Positions 25,692-34,212 of a stretch of 50,010 nucleotides of DNA are shown here, piece after piece (the stretch's first letter is position 1; each line of letters begins with the position of its first letter). The stretch is taken from contig CALHIV010000001.1 in assembly GCA_938030895.1 (NCBI GenBank), forward strand, positions 1 through 50,010, read 5' to 3'. The stretch comes from an uncultured Nitrososphaerales archaeon (lineage in GTDB: Archaea > Thermoproteota > Nitrososphaeria > Nitrososphaerales > Nitrosocaldaceae). The position numbers and the translations under genes are program-made. The notes under the pieces are model-generated. The model was not told the DNA's origin. It ran no database searches and saw only the letters and a list, made by a program, of their open reading frames with translations.

Positions 25692-26714
25692 CTATCTGGA
25701 GCCAAGATAGTTATCCTCTACGAAGTACCTAACCCTCTCCTTCTTGAATTCCCTGGTTGAGAATAGTATCCTGTACTCATCTATGCCAATGCGAGAAGCA
25801 AACTCCCTTGCTATACCCTCACACACCTCCCTACTCCTTGCATGGACCATACTGTAGAGGTTGTATGGCCAGTCTGGATATGTTGGTCTCCTATAGCAGT
25901 GTGTAACCTGAGGGAATGAAGCAAGTAGCGTACCAACCTCATCTACCCTTGCCTCTGGAACTATCCATACTATCATCCCATTGGCTATGAATCCTGCATT
26001 CCTATGCCTTAGTATTGCTGCAAACCTGCGCATAACACCTATACTCTCATAGTACTTTGCTCTAGCAAGATACTCCTCAACACTTACCCCAAGCCTCTTC
26101 GCAGGTTCATCGAACGGTTCACTAACCACCTCTATATCCTTCTGCAACTCCCTTATGAACCTCTTATCGGTCTCATCTGGCTCAAAGTTGGTATATGTAA
26201 CAGGCCTTGTATTGGCTTCTGTTGGCTTGATATCTATCGAGTCATCATCGCCACTCATATCTAGTCTAACGCCTATCTTATACAACTTTACTGTAGGTAG
26301 TATCATGTACCTCTTAACCCCCTCTAAGCTGGCGAACCTCTCAACCTCATGCTTGACATTACCGTATGGGGGCACTGCTATAGTGAACCATAGATTATAG
26401 TTTGCATCATCCCTCTCGTAGTTATGGCTAACGCCAGGATGCTTATTTACTGCCTCTGCCACATCTTCTATCCTATCTTCTTCTACACTCATTGCAACTA
26501 GAGCACTCTTGTACTTTAACCTCCTGGTATCGAATATCGCATCTATCTCCCTTATTATCTGCCCATCCTTGAGCCTCCTTATTCTTGATATAACCTCCTC
26601 TTCGCCTATACCTAACCTCTCCCCTATAGCAAGGAACGGCCTTCTAACTAGAGGGAACTCCCACTGTATTATGTTGAGTATCTCTCTATCAATCGCATCG
26701 AGTTGTTGTAACAT
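25692..26714 (-). CDS. ahbAB: Fused siroheme decarboxylase AhbA-AhbB
   Basis: Two Lrp/AsnC-like units in one 340-residue chain. The first (about 1-160) has a helix-turn-helix, then a RAM-type domain containing HNYERDDANYNLWF. The second (about 180-335) repeats the plan with THCYRRPTYPDWPYNLYSM. These His-Tyr-Arg and YNL motifs mark AhbA and AhbB, which together remove two acetate carboxyls from siroheme to give 12,18-didecarboxysiroheme. They are normally separate proteins forming a heterodimer; here they are fused. It would often be misannotated as an Lrp regulator. It is divergent from the tetrapyrrole operon at 26856 and adjacent to the HemQ cluster, which supports the assignment. A TATA-like box lies near 26738-26748. 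Confidence 0.88.
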   Translation of the reverse strand: MLQQLDAIDREILNIIQWEFPLVRRPFLAIGERLGIGEEEVISRIRRLKDGQIIREIDAIFDTRRLKYKSALVAMSVEEDRIEDVAEAVNKHPGVSHNYERDDANYNLWFTIAVPPYGNVKHEVERFASLEGVKRYMILPTVKLYKIGVRLDMSGDDDSIDIKPTEANTRPVTYTNFEPDETDKRFIRELQKDIEVVSEPFDEPAKRLGVSVEEYLARAKYYESIGVMRRFAAILRHRNAGFIANGMIVWIVPEARVDEVGTLLASFPQVTHCYRRPTYPDWPYNLYSMVHARSREVCEGIAREFASRIGIDEYRILFSTREFKKERVRYFVEDNYLGSR

Positions 26715-26818
26715 ATATCTTCTATACCATTCTTAGCAGTGTTTAATATTGGTAACTGTATATGATCTACCGTTACCATCTAACTATACAGTTAGCCAGT
26801 TAGTACTATGGCTCAATC

Positions 26819-26826
26819 TATAAATA
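26819..26826 (+). promoter_or_regulatory. TATA box for the tetrapyrrole operon
   Basis: TATAAATA 30-37 bases before the TTG start at 26856. It supports the TTG as the real start and marks the likely head of the seven-gene run. Confidence 0.5.
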
Positions 26827-26855
26827 AGATGCTAGCATATGCTAGATGAGTCATC

Positions 26856-27539
26856 TTGATAGTTGACCTCAACATCCAGGGCAAGGATATTCTGGTCATA
26901 GGTGCTGGCGTTGAGGGTACTAGGAAGGTTAGAGCATTACTTGGTCAGGGTTGTAAGAGTATAATTGTTATGAGCAGTAGGTTCAACAGATCTCTGCTAG
27001 ATCTTGCAAGGGAAGGCAAGATAACCCTGATTAGGAAGAGCGTAAAGGATGCATCTATACTCGATGAGTTCGGAGGGGAGAGACCATTCATAGTCATGGC
27101 AGCAACCAATGATAGATCATTGAATAGAGGTATAGTTGAGAAGGCTAAGGCTATGGGCATACTTGCATATGCTGCAGATGACCCAGCGATAAGCGACTTT
27201 ATACACCCTGCTGTTATAAATATCCATGACACACTATTCATCGCTATATCAACTAGAGGGAGTAGCCCTGCTATGGCAAGAGTTCTAAGGATAAAGGCTG
27301 AGAGGGTGCTCAAGAGGCTTATAAGGGAAGAGGATATAGAGATGATAAGGCTAGCAGATTATGCTAGGAGCATGGCCATGAAGCATATAAACGATATCCA
27401 TGCTAGAAAGGATTACATATACTCAGTTATAAAGGATAGGGAGATAGTAGAGATGCTCAAGGTTAAGAGGTTTGAAGAGGCTAAAGCAAGGGCTCTAAGC
27501 CTATTGAGTAGTTATAGTTATGGGGGTAATGTTGAATGA
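26856..27539 (+). CDS. Precorrin-2 dehydrogenase (SirC/Met8 type)
   Basis: NAD-dependent oxidation of precorrin-2 to sirohydrochlorin; related Met8/CysG proteins also insert iron. The Rossmann motif is VIGAGVEGTRKV near the start. The family signature with the catalytic aspartate is in AADDPAISDFIHPAV. 227 residues, usual length. Start is TTG (ttgatagttgacctc), supported by a TATA box and by the expected DLNIQGKDILVIGAG opening. The stop overlaps the hemA start by four bases (ATGA). It leads the operon that makes siroheme from glutamyl-tRNA. Confidence 0.9.
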   Translation: MIVDLNIQGKDILVIGAGVEGTRKVRALLGQGCKSIIVMSSRFNRSLLDLAREGKITLIRKSVKDASILDEFGGERPFIVMAATNDRSLNRGIVEKAKAMGILAYAADDPAISDFIHPAVINIHDTLFIAISTRGSSPAMARVLRIKAERVLKRLIREEDIEMIRLADYARSMAMKHINDIHARKDYIYSVIKDREIVEMLKVKRFEEAKARALSLLSSYSYGGNVE

Positions 27540-28924
27540 CGAAGAAGCATATCCTTAATGCTAGGGTAACTTACAAGAGCATACCTATACATATGCTTGA
27601 GCGCTTCACATTCAAGGATACAGCAACTGTGTACAAGATGAAGGATAGGTACAAGTTGGATGAGCTCATCATAGTCCAGACATGCAATAGGGTAGAACTC
27701 TATGCAGTAAGCAGTGATGTTGATGATCCCTCATCCTTACTAGATATATGGTTAGAGCACCTCAACCTCGATAGATCTATGCTTGAGAAGAGTGTAGAGT
27801 TGGGCAAGGAGAAGGATGCAATACACCATCTATTCAGGCTTGCATCTGGGCTTGACTCACTCGTAGTAGGGGAGGATCAGATACTTGGGCAAGTGAAGCG
27901 TGCATTAGATAATGCAAGGAGGAGTAATGCAGTTGGAATGTACTTAGGCATGCTATTCGAGAAGGCTGTGAGGGTTGGGAGCAAGGTTAGGGCAAACACA
28001 AACATAAACAAGGGGAGCATCTCATATGGCTCTATAGCGATTAGACTCGCAGAGGAGTACCTCCATGGGCTTGATGGGAGTAAGAGGATAATGTTGATAG
28101 GCTCAGGAGAGGCAGCTGCCATGGTAGCAAAGCCCCTCCTCAACAAGGGTATAGAGTTCCTGGTGACGAGTAGAACCACGGCTAGGGCAAGGGCATTCTC
28201 TGAGAGCATTGGTGGTAAACCAATAGAGTTTGAATATGCTATGCAGGAGGAGTTGAGTAATATCGATGTGCTGTTCATAGCTACTACAGCACCATACTGG
28301 CTCATAACATATGAGAGGATGGTAGAGGTTATGGAGAAGAAGGGTCGTATCAGTAAAGAGAGAGGGATGGGGAGGAGAGGCTATATCTATGAGAATGATG
28401 GGAGAGGGTATAGGGATGAGCAAGCACGACTACTCATAGTGGACCTCTCCAATCCAAGCACTGTAGAACCTAGAGTAGATAGCATAGATGGTGTGAAGGT
28501 AATAAGGTTCGATGAGATATCAAGTATGGCAGAGAGGAACATCACTACAAGGATGCAGGAGGTTAGTGAGGCTGAGCGTATAGTTAGAGAGGAGGTAGAG
28601 GCTATGGAGTCTAGGTTGAGGAGGTTCGAGGTCGAACCTATAATAGACTCGCTCTTTAGGAGTGTAGATAGGGTAAGAAAGAGGGAGTTGGATAAGGCGC
28701 TGAGTATGCTCAAGATAGATGAGAGTAGCAGACAAGTCGTTGAGCAGATGAGTTATGCCATAGTTGAGAGCATACTATCCATACCTATGGATGAGTTGAG
28801 GAAGGCATCAGAGCGTGGAGATGTGGAGTTGATAAAGGCTGCTAGTAGGCTATTCAAGTATGATCTAGAGGTGGAAGAGCAGGAGGGAAGGAAGAGCATG
28901 GAGATGAGTGCAGAAGAGAGATAG
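27536..28924 (+). CDS. hemA: Glutamyl-tRNA reductase
   Basis: First committed step of tetrapyrrole synthesis: glutamyl-tRNA(Glu) to glutamate-1-semialdehyde using NADPH. The catalytic cysteine is Cys50 (VQTCNRVEL). Also visible are the substrate-binding GLDSLVVGEDQILGQV, the NADPH domain (IMLIGSGEAAAM) and the C-terminal helical dimerisation domain. At 462 residues it is somewhat longer than average because of an insertion near 275-300 (GRISKERGMGRRGYIYENDG). Translationally coupled to the upstream gene; hemB follows after 29 bases. Confidence 0.96.
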   Translation: MTKKHILNARVTYKSIPIHMLERFTFKDTATVYKMKDRYKLDELIIVQTCNRVELYAVSSDVDDPSSLLDIWLEHLNLDRSMLEKSVELGKEKDAIHHLFRLASGLDSLVVGEDQILGQVKRALDNARRSNAVGMYLGMLFEKAVRVGSKVRANTNINKGSISYGSIAIRLAEEYLHGLDGSKRIMLIGSGEAAAMVAKPLLNKGIEFLVTSRTTARARAFSESIGGKPIEFEYAMQEELSNIDVLFIATTAPYWLITYERMVEVMEKKGRISKERGMGRRGYIYENDGRGYRDEQARLLIVDLSNPSTVEPRVDSIDGVKVIRFDEISSMAERNITTRMQEVSEAERIVREEVEAMESRLRRFEVEPIIDSLFRSVDRVRKRELDKALSMLKIDESSRQVVEQMSYAIVESILSIPMDELRKASERGDVELIKAASRLFKYDLEVEEQEGRKSMEMSAEER

Positions 28925-28953
28925 AATAAAGTAAGGTATGATAGAATGAGGGG

Positions 28954-30033
28954 ATGTATATGCACGATCCACAACCTCAACCCCAAAGATCATCCTCATC
29001 GCCTCAACCACTAGATCTCTCTATGAAGGTTATGGATGTAGATGGCTCAGTATCACTATTCCCATCCCCAAGGCTTAGGAGGCTTAGGAGGAGTAATGCA
29101 ATAAGGCATATGCTTAAAGAGAGTAGGATAGATCTAGAGAGTCTTGTATACCCTGTATTCGTGCAGGATGGTATAAGAGGTAAGGAACCCATCCAGTCGA
29201 TGCCAGGGTTGAGTAGGCTTCCCCTCTCAATGCTAGTAGATGAGGTTAGAGATCTGATCGATCTAGGCATAAGGGCAATCCTACTATTCGGTATACCAAG
29301 CAGGAAGGATGAGTATGCATCATCAGCATATGATGACTCTGGTATAGTGCAGAGGGCAGTATCAGCACTAAGGAAGGAGTTCAATAGCGATGACCTTACG
29401 ATAGTAACTGATGTATGTACATGCCAGTACACAAGCCATGGCCACTGTGGGATGCTCAAAGGTAACAGGATAGATAATGATAGTACTCTTGATATCTTGG
29501 CAAAGATAGCGGTTAGCCATGCCAATGCTGGTGCAGATATAGTTGCCCCCTCAGCAATGATGGATGGTCAGGTGAAGGCAATAAGAGATGCGCTGGATGA
29601 TCACGGATTCAAGGATACCCTTATAATGTCATACTCTGCAAAGTACTCTTCATCCCTCTACACCCCGTTTAGAAGTGCAGCAGATTCAGCACCAAGGTTC
29701 GGGGATCGTATGAGTTACCAACTATACTATGCGAATGCTAGAGAGGCAATGAGAGAGATAGAGCAGGATATACTTGAGGGTGCTGATATAGTTATGGTGA
29801 AGCCAGCTATAGCATATCTGGATATCATAAGGCTTGCAAGGGATAGGTTCAAGCATCCGTTGGCAGCGTACAGTGTCTCTGGAGAATATGCACTGGTAAA
29901 GGCAGCCTCATTGCAAGGCCTAATAGATGAGGATGCTGTGATCATGGAGTTGTTAACGTGTATAAGGCGTGCTGGTGCAGATATAATAATAACGTACTTT
30001 GCAAAACAGGTAGCAGAGATAACAAACAAGTGA
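28954..30033 (+). CDS. hemB: Porphobilinogen synthase (delta-aminolevulinic acid dehydratase)
   Basis: Condenses two 5-aminolevulinate molecules to porphobilinogen. The active-site lysines are Lys230 (SYSAKYSSS) and Lys283 (MVKPAIAY). The zinc site is Cys155, Cys157 and Cys165 in DVCTCQYTSHGHC, so it is the zinc-dependent type. The first 30 residues (Pro/Gln/Ser-rich) are an extension beyond the usual start near FPSPRLRRLRRS. A later start is possible, but ATG at 28954 is preceded by a GAGGGG ribosome site. Confidence 0.96.
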   Translation: MYMHDPQPQPQRSSSSPQPLDLSMKVMDVDGSVSLFPSPRLRRLRRSNAIRHMLKESRIDLESLVYPVFVQDGIRGKEPIQSMPGLSRLPLSMLVDEVRDLIDLGIRAILLFGIPSRKDEYASSAYDDSGIVQRAVSALRKEFNSDDLTIVTDVCTCQYTSHGHCGMLKGNRIDNDSTLDILAKIAVSHANAGADIVAPSAMMDGQVKAIRDALDDHGFKDTLIMSYSAKYSSSLYTPFRSAADSAPRFGDRMSYQLYYANAREAMREIEQDILEGADIVMVKPAIAYLDIIRLARDRFKHPLAAYSVSGEYALVKAASLQGLIDEDAVIMELLTCIRRAGADIIITYFAKQVAEITNK

Positions 30034-30095
30034 TGTGCTTGTTAAGCACTATAAGATAAATAAAATTATAGAGCATTATAGCATATGATTGTGAT

Positions 30096-31421
30096 ATGCG
30101 AAGATCCTCTAGGATTGGAGAGATCGGTAGCGAGAGTATTGGTGATGCTAGCGTCAGACTCTTTGATAAGGCTTCAAGGCTAATGGTTAAAGGTGTAAAT
30201 AGCCCTATAAGGTACTTTGAGCCATACCCATTCTTCGTTAAGCATGCTAGAGGATGCAAGGTCTACGATGTTGATGGGAGTCCATACATAGACTACTGTA
30301 TGGGCTATGGGGCACTACTCCTTGGGCATGCATTCAAAGGCGTTATAGATGCTGTTAGGGCACAGTTAGCAAGAGGTTCTCTATACTGTATACCAAGTGA
30401 GCATGAGGTTGAACTTGCAGAACTACTCAATACCTGCATACCATGTGCAGAGGCTGTGAGGCTTGTTAACACTGGTATGGAGGCTACCTATCATGCGATA
30501 AGGATAGCAAGGGCATACACGAGGAGGAGGAAGATCGTCAGGTTTGATGGCTGTTACCATGGCTCCCATGATTACACTCTAGCAAGGAATAACATGGATA
30601 GAGACGCTAGAGTAGATAATGCTATACTCGATTGCGTTGCAGATAACACCTTGGTTCTTCCATATAATGATCCAGATGCCTTGAAGGATCTGATGCAGAG
30701 GGAGGGTAACGATGTTGCCGCAGTTATAGTAGAACCTGTGATGGCAAATGCTGGACTGATACCTCCAGATCCTGGATACCTTGCTACATTGAGCAGTATA
30801 TGCAGAGAGTATGGCTCATTGCTCATATTCGATGAGGTCGTTACAGGGTTCAGACTTGCATTGGGGGGTGCACAGGAGTACTATGGTATCAAACCGGATC
30901 TGGCAACATTTGCAAAGGCTATGGCTAATGGTTTTGTGATAGCATGTATTGCAGGTAGAAGGGATGTCATGAGCGTACTTGCACCAGAGGGTAGATTGTA
31001 TCAAGGTAGTACCTTTGCTGGCAACCCTGTCTCTGTCACTGCATCAATAGCAACCATAAGGTATCTAATCAGGCATAGATCACTCTACAAGATTATAGCA
31101 GAGAGGTGCAGTAGATTGGCAGATGCGGTGAAGGACATCTTACATGATAGAGGTCTTGAGGCTATAGTCCATAATATTGCATCGATGCTACAGGTATTCT
31201 TCACTGATAAGGATGTTAGAGACTACGCTACAGCAAAGAGATCAGATACAGGACTCTTCAAGTTGTACTTTAAAGCACTGCTCAAGCAGGGCGTATTCAT
31301 ACCACCATCGCAGTTCGAGGTCTGCTTCCTATCACTTGCGCATAGCGATGCAGTAATAAGGGATACTGTGGAGAGGATGGATAGAGCGATAAGAGAGTTG
31401 GGAGAGTTGAGCAAGGGTTGA
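30096..31421 (+). CDS. hemL: Glutamate-1-semialdehyde 2,1-aminomutase
   Basis: PLP enzyme converting glutamate-1-semialdehyde to 5-aminolevulinate (441 residues). The PLP lysine is Lys274 (TFAKAMANG) and the cofactor aspartate is in LLIFDEVVTGFR. GSTFAGNPVS matches the family's phosphate-binding loop. The position between hemB and hemC strongly supports hemL over other class III aminotransferases, though the segment after the lysine (FVIACIAG) is divergent. A TATA-like stretch (GATAAATAAAATTATAG, about 30055-30071) suggests an additional internal promoter. The stop overlaps the hemC start by four bases. Confidence 0.93.
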   Translation: MRRSSRIGEIGSESIGDASVRLFDKASRLMVKGVNSPIRYFEPYPFFVKHARGCKVYDVDGSPYIDYCMGYGALLLGHAFKGVIDAVRAQLARGSLYCIPSEHEVELAELLNTCIPCAEAVRLVNTGMEATYHAIRIARAYTRRRKIVRFDGCYHGSHDYTLARNNMDRDARVDNAILDCVADNTLVLPYNDPDALKDLMQREGNDVAAVIVEPVMANAGLIPPDPGYLATLSSICREYGSLLIFDEVVTGFRLALGGAQEYYGIKPDLATFAKAMANGFVIACIAGRRDVMSVLAPEGRLYQGSTFAGNPVSVTASIATIRYLIRHRSLYKIIAERCSRLADAVKDILHDRGLEAIVHNIASMLQVFFTDKDVRDYATAKRSDTGLFKLYFKALLKQGVFIPPSQFEVCFLSLAHSDAVIRDTVERMDRAIRELGELSKG

Positions 31422-32350
31422 GGCTACTGGTAGGGAGTAGAGGCAGCAGACTCTCATTGGTGCAGACTGATCACGTACTATCACTCCTTAAGGGCATCGA
31501 TGATAGCCTAGAGTTTGAGGTGGTTGCGATAAGAACGAAGGGGGATATCGATGCTAGACCGCTCTACAAGATAGATGGCAAGGGTGTATTTGAGAAGGAG
31601 GTTGACCAAGCAGTGCTCTCTGGCAATGTGCACTTTGCTGTGCATAGCATGAAGGATGTGCCATCGGATCTCCATGATGATCTCATCATAGCATCGGTAC
31701 CTAAAAGGGATAGCCCTTATGATATGTTGATATGCAAGGGCAATGGTAGCCTCATGAGCCTCCCAAGCAACAGTATAGTAGGCACTAGTAGCCTTAGGAG
31801 GTTAGTACAACTCAAGAGGGTTAGAAGCGATATAACTGTCAAGCCGATAAGGGGCAATATAGATACAAGGCTAGCAAAGATGCTAAATGGTGAATATGAT
31901 GCAGTAGTGTTAGCTGAGGCTGGGCTCTCTAGGCTAGGGTTATCAGGACTCTATATGGGTGAGAGGCTAAGCAAGGATATCATGATGCCAGCTCCTGGAC
32001 AGGGTGCGCTGGCAGTGGTAACAAGGAAGGATAGCACTGAACTTATAAGGCTCTTGAAGAGGATAGAGGATAGAGCATCAAGGGCAGAGATCGATGCTGA
32101 GAGGATGTTGTTGAGGATGATGGATGCTGGATGCAGGATGCCTCTAGGCGCACTCGCTAGAGCCCATCCCTCAAATCTGCTCACTCTAGAGGCATGTATA
32201 CTATCTATAGATGGTAAGCATGTTATAAGAGCAGGGTTATCATCAAGCATGGATGATGCTGAAGGATTGGGAGCAAGAGTTGCCAGATCCCTAATGGAGC
32301 AAGGGGCATCAAGCATATCTGAGGAATGGAGATCGATCCCACTAGAATAA
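31418..32350 (+). CDS. hemC: Hydroxymethylbilane synthase (porphobilinogen deaminase)
   Basis: Joins four porphobilinogens into hydroxymethylbilane. The dipyrromethane cofactor would be attached at Cys239 (MMDAGCRMPLGAL); the catalytic aspartate is Asp80 in HSMKDVPSDL. 310 residues, normal. The start is TTG, overlapping the hemL stop as TTGA; the following codons (RLLVGSRGSRLSLVQT) are the canonical beginning of the family, so the TTG is well supported. Confidence 0.96.
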   Translation: MRLLVGSRGSRLSLVQTDHVLSLLKGIDDSLEFEVVAIRTKGDIDARPLYKIDGKGVFEKEVDQAVLSGNVHFAVHSMKDVPSDLHDDLIIASVPKRDSPYDMLICKGNGSLMSLPSNSIVGTSSLRRLVQLKRVRSDITVKPIRGNIDTRLAKMLNGEYDAVVLAEAGLSRLGLSGLYMGERLSKDIMMPAPGQGALAVVTRKDSTELIRLLKRIEDRASRAEIDAERMLLRMMDAGCRMPLGALARAHPSNLLTLEACILSIDGKHVIRAGLSSSMDDAEGLGARVARSLMEQGASSISEEWRSIPLE

Positions 32351-32410
32351 ATTGATGAATTATATGTTTGCTCTGCCATCGCTATATACCATCTAGCAGG
32401 TGAGTTGGTT

Positions 32411-33217
32411 ATGAGTAGTACAGGTGATGAGGAGTTGGGTAGTACAAGTGGTAAGAAGGGCAAGGTATACATAGTAGGCTCTGGTCCAGGGGATCCAGGG
32501 CTACTAACTCTCAAGGCACTAAAGGTTATAGAGCAAGCAGATGTCGTACTCTACGATAGACTTGTAAGCGATGATATACTTGCACTTATACCTGAGCATG
32601 TAGAGAGGATTTATGTTGGTAGAGATGTTGGAGATGACTATGCACATCAGGATACAACCAATACGCTGATGCTCAAGTATGCCAAAGAGGGTAAGATGGT
32701 TGTAAGGCTGAAGGGTGGGGACCCATTCATATTTGGGAGAGGGGGTGAGGAGGCCGAGTTCTTGAGAGAGCATGGCGTAGAGTTTGAGATAGTGCCTGGG
32801 ATAACATCTGCGATAGGTGCACCAGCATACGCTGGTATACCCCTAACCCATAGATCCTACTCATCCTCTCTAGCAATAGTGACTGGGCATGAGGATGCTA
32901 TGAAGGATAGGCAGAGGGTAGATATAGTAGGTATAGCAAGGGCTGTAGATACAATTGTGGTACTGATGGGGGTATCAAACCTCAAGAGTATAGTAGATAC
33001 GCTCTTGAGCAATGGTATGCAAGAGGATACAGGCATTGCTATAATAGAGTATGGAACGATAAGAGGCAAGCAGAGGGTTACAATATCAGACCTTAAGCAT
33101 GTACTGGATGATGCAGGTGATGTTAAACCTCCTGCTGTGATAGTGATAGGGGGGACTGTCAAGTTGGCAGAGAAGTTGAGATGGTATAAAGAGGGTGTGT
33201 ATAGGTTATTCAGGTAG
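32411..33217 (+). CDS. cobA: Uroporphyrinogen-III C-methyltransferase
   Basis: Adds two SAM methyl groups to uroporphyrinogen III, giving precorrin-2, the branch point to siroheme and cobalamin. SAM-binding motifs are VYIVGSGPGDPGLLTLKA, VRLKGGDPFIFGRGGEE and VPGITSAIGAPAYAGIPLTHR. I start it at the ATG at 32411, preceded by GGTGAG; a TTG at 32405 is also in frame. About 18 residues precede the methyltransferase core. hemD begins seven bases downstream. No CysG-type fusion: dehydrogenase and methyltransferase are separate here. Confidence 0.95.
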   Translation: MSSTGDEELGSTSGKKGKVYIVGSGPGDPGLLTLKALKVIEQADVVLYDRLVSDDILALIPEHVERIYVGRDVGDDYAHQDTTNTLMLKYAKEGKMVVRLKGGDPFIFGRGGEEAEFLREHGVEFEIVPGITSAIGAPAYAGIPLTHRSYSSSLAIVTGHEDAMKDRQRVDIVGIARAVDTIVVLMGVSNLKSIVDTLLSNGMQEDTGIAIIEYGTIRGKQRVTISDLKHVLDDAGDVKPPAVIVIGGTVKLAEKLRWYKEGVYRLFR

Positions 33218-33224
33218 ATACTAT

Positions 33225-34145
33225 ATGGGAATAGCAAGCAAGAAGGGGAAGGATAGGAAGGGGGAGAATAAGAAGGAGAATAAGAAGGAGAAGGAGAAGG
33301 AGAAGAATATATTAGTAACGAGGAGTAGCAGATGGGAAGATACTGCTAGCATAGATAGCGATAGCGGTAGCGAGATATACACTCTAATTACAGCCTTGAA
33401 GGGTAAGGGGTACAATCTGATACTCCATAAGACTATAGATGTTGTAAGGGATGATGAGAAGGTAGCTAAGGCATTAACAAGGCTGCTATCATCAGACTAC
33501 AACTTTATAGTATTCATGAGTGTTAGTGCTGTAAGGTTCATGCTCGATGCTATGAGCAGTAACAGCCTTGATCCTAGCATCTTGAATAGGTACAATGTCG
33601 TTGCTGTAGGCCCAAGCACTAGGGACGAATTGATTAGTAATGGGGTAGATGTAAGGTTCATCCCTCCAAGGTACTCCTCATATGGGCTCATAGAACTCTT
33701 CAGTTCCCTCAAGCATGATGAGAGGTATAGAGGGGCAAGGATATTCATACCTAGAAGTGGTGAGGCTACTAGCCTACTTGCTGATGCCCTAACATCTCTA
33801 GGCTTTAAGGTCGATGAGGAGTATATATACAGGATAGTGCCTAGCAGACATGAGGGATGGAAGGATGTTGTAGAACATCTTGTAAAAGGCAGTTTACACT
33901 ACATCATCTTCACGAGTTCATCATCTGTAAATGCCTTCTTCACTATACTGGATGAGTACTTGGGTAGGGATAAGGCTATAGATACTATTATGAGCAATGA
34001 TATTGTTACAATAGCGATAGGACCACTCACCTCCGATACACTGAAGGCCTATGGCCTTAGTTCTTATGTTGCCGATGAGCATACACTGCAAGGCACGTTT
34101 AAATTATTGCTAAAGATGATCGAGGATGCAGAAGATAATCTATGA
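33225..34145 (+). CDS. hemD: Uroporphyrinogen-III synthase
   Basis: Closes hydroxymethylbilane with inversion of ring D. The HemD fold is weakly conserved, but NILVTRSSRWED, YNFIVFMSVSAVRFML, VAVGPSTRDELISNGVDVRFIPP, IFIPRSGEATSLLADAL and HYIIFTSSSSVNAFF fit well, and its place after cobA agrees. The ATG at 33225 seems better than a GTG at 33195 inside cobA. The first 26 residues are almost all Lys, Glu, Gly and Asn (encoded by a purine-only stretch, 33238-33305), an added basic/acidic leader not expected for the family. Confidence 0.92.
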   Translation: MGIASKKGKDRKGENKKENKKEKEKEKNILVTRSSRWEDTASIDSDSGSEIYTLITALKGKGYNLILHKTIDVVRDDEKVAKALTRLLSSDYNFIVFMSVSAVRFMLDAMSSNSLDPSILNRYNVVAVGPSTRDELISNGVDVRFIPPRYSSYGLIELFSSLKHDERYRGARIFIPRSGEATSLLADALTSLGFKVDEEYIYRIVPSRHEGWKDVVEHLVKGSLHYIIFTSSSSVNAFFTILDEYLGRDKAIDTIMSNDIVTIAIGPLTSDTLKAYGLSSYVADEHTLQGTFKLLLKMIEDAEDNL

Positions 34146-34182
34146 TTCATGTACGTATTAAGCAATATAAGGGGATAGAATG

Positions 34183-34191
34183 TTTAAATAT
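34183..34191 (+). promoter_or_regulatory. TATA box for the suf operon
   Basis: TTTAAATAT 22-30 bases before the sufB ATG at 34213, predicting a leaderless start. Confidence 0.5.
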
Positions 34192-34212
34192 GTATAACAG
34201 GGTTATAATGCT

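Noticed and set aside
25692-26714. Lrp/AsnC transcription regulator for the two-domain protein
   Set aside because: Both halves carry AhbA/AhbB signature motifs and the gene lies beside heme genes, so an enzyme is far more likely.
29004-29525. 173-codon minus-strand frame inside hemB
   Set aside because: hemB is certain in the other frame, and the antisense frame has no recognisable features.
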